Shown: positions 26,855-27,082 of the stretch, one piece after another | Position numbering within the stretch: the first letter of the stretch is position 1 | Layout of the letters: the number at the start of each line of letters is the position of its first letter | Assembly: GCA_963700395.1 (NCBI GenBank) | Contig: CAVOXI010000007.1 | Location: 1 to 27,082 of the forward strand | DNA length: 27,082 nucleotides | Source: Prado023 sp963700395 | GTDB lineage: Bacteria > Actinomycetota > Actinomycetes > S36-B12 > CAIYMF01 | Direction: 5' to 3' | Program-made: the position numbers and the translations under genes | The notes under the pieces: generated by a model | Seen by the model: only the letters and a program-made list of their open reading frames with translations | Told to the model about the DNA's origin: nothing | Database searches by the model: none

Positions 26855-27082
26855 GCGATGTCCGCCCGGGTATCAGAGGGCCATCGCCAATAGGGCGACT
26901 GGTTGCCTCGCCAGTGGCGCAGTGACACGGACTAAGTGGGCGAAGTGGGTCACCCATGGTGGGCGCAGAGACGCGGGTTCACCTGCCACCAGGCGAGCCG
27001 ATTCTCGCCATCCACCCGGGCCAGGTCAGTCGCCGCGGGCGGCTGCCGGCCAGCGCTGCGGCCCCGGGCCCTGCGCCGCGAG

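Noticed and set aside
1..27082. CRISPR array or rRNA
   Set aside because: No regularly spaced direct repeats of 25-40 bases and no rRNA-like sequence were seen.

Overview
The window is high-GC DNA with strong G/C third-position bias, actinobacterial-type proteins (LuxR regulators with GAF-like N-termini, universal stress proteins, secreted multicopper oxidases) and few intrinsic terminators. It looks like an accessory region of an actinomycete chromosome or large plasmid. I cannot name the genus from sequence alone. No rRNA, tRNA or CRISPR array was found.

Layout. 1-1900: a sparse stretch with a frame-broken glycine-zipper protein, a five-helix membrane protein and a 51-residue membrane protein. 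1894-4583: an IS110-family element cut by an IS3-family element, with 136 bp of the IS110 lost at the junction. 4809-9881, all on the minus strand: a membrane-spanning alpha/beta hydrolase, a P-loop kinase, a universal stress protein, a small secreted protein and a broken Doc toxin gene. 10058-13205, minus: a tight four-gene cluster of proteins I do not recognise, with a LuxR-type regulator upstream (13513-14466). 14591-17732, plus: a histidine phosphatase fused to a four-helix membrane domain, a GNAT acetyltransferase and a TolB-like beta-propeller lipoprotein. 17840-19300: a second IS110 copy. 19463-21078: a COG2856-like/PIN-domain pair resembling a toxin-antitoxin or stress module. 21327-21743, minus: a winged-helix regulator. 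22002-26789: a very large secreted multicopper oxidase with GxGY-type repeats and three fibronectin III domains, followed by a perfect 15-bp hairpin terminator.

The dominant oddity is reading-frame damage. The multicopper oxidase changes frame about 25-30 times, mostly by one extra base, yet keeps all four copper-binding motifs and uninterrupted family-like sequence in every segment. Single-base shifts also break both transposase types, the hydrolase, the lipoprotein, the COG2856 gene, the Doc gene and one gene of the unknown cluster, while other genes (phosphatase, GNAT, kinase, universal stress protein, PIN) are clean. This looks more like unpolished long-read sequence than decay, but that cannot be proved from the window. 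Genes marked pseudogene here may be intact in the organism; their spans join all frames.

The best candidates for something undescribed are the four-gene cluster with its regulator, the phosphatase-membrane fusion, and the COG2856/PIN pair in which the protease motif is missing.
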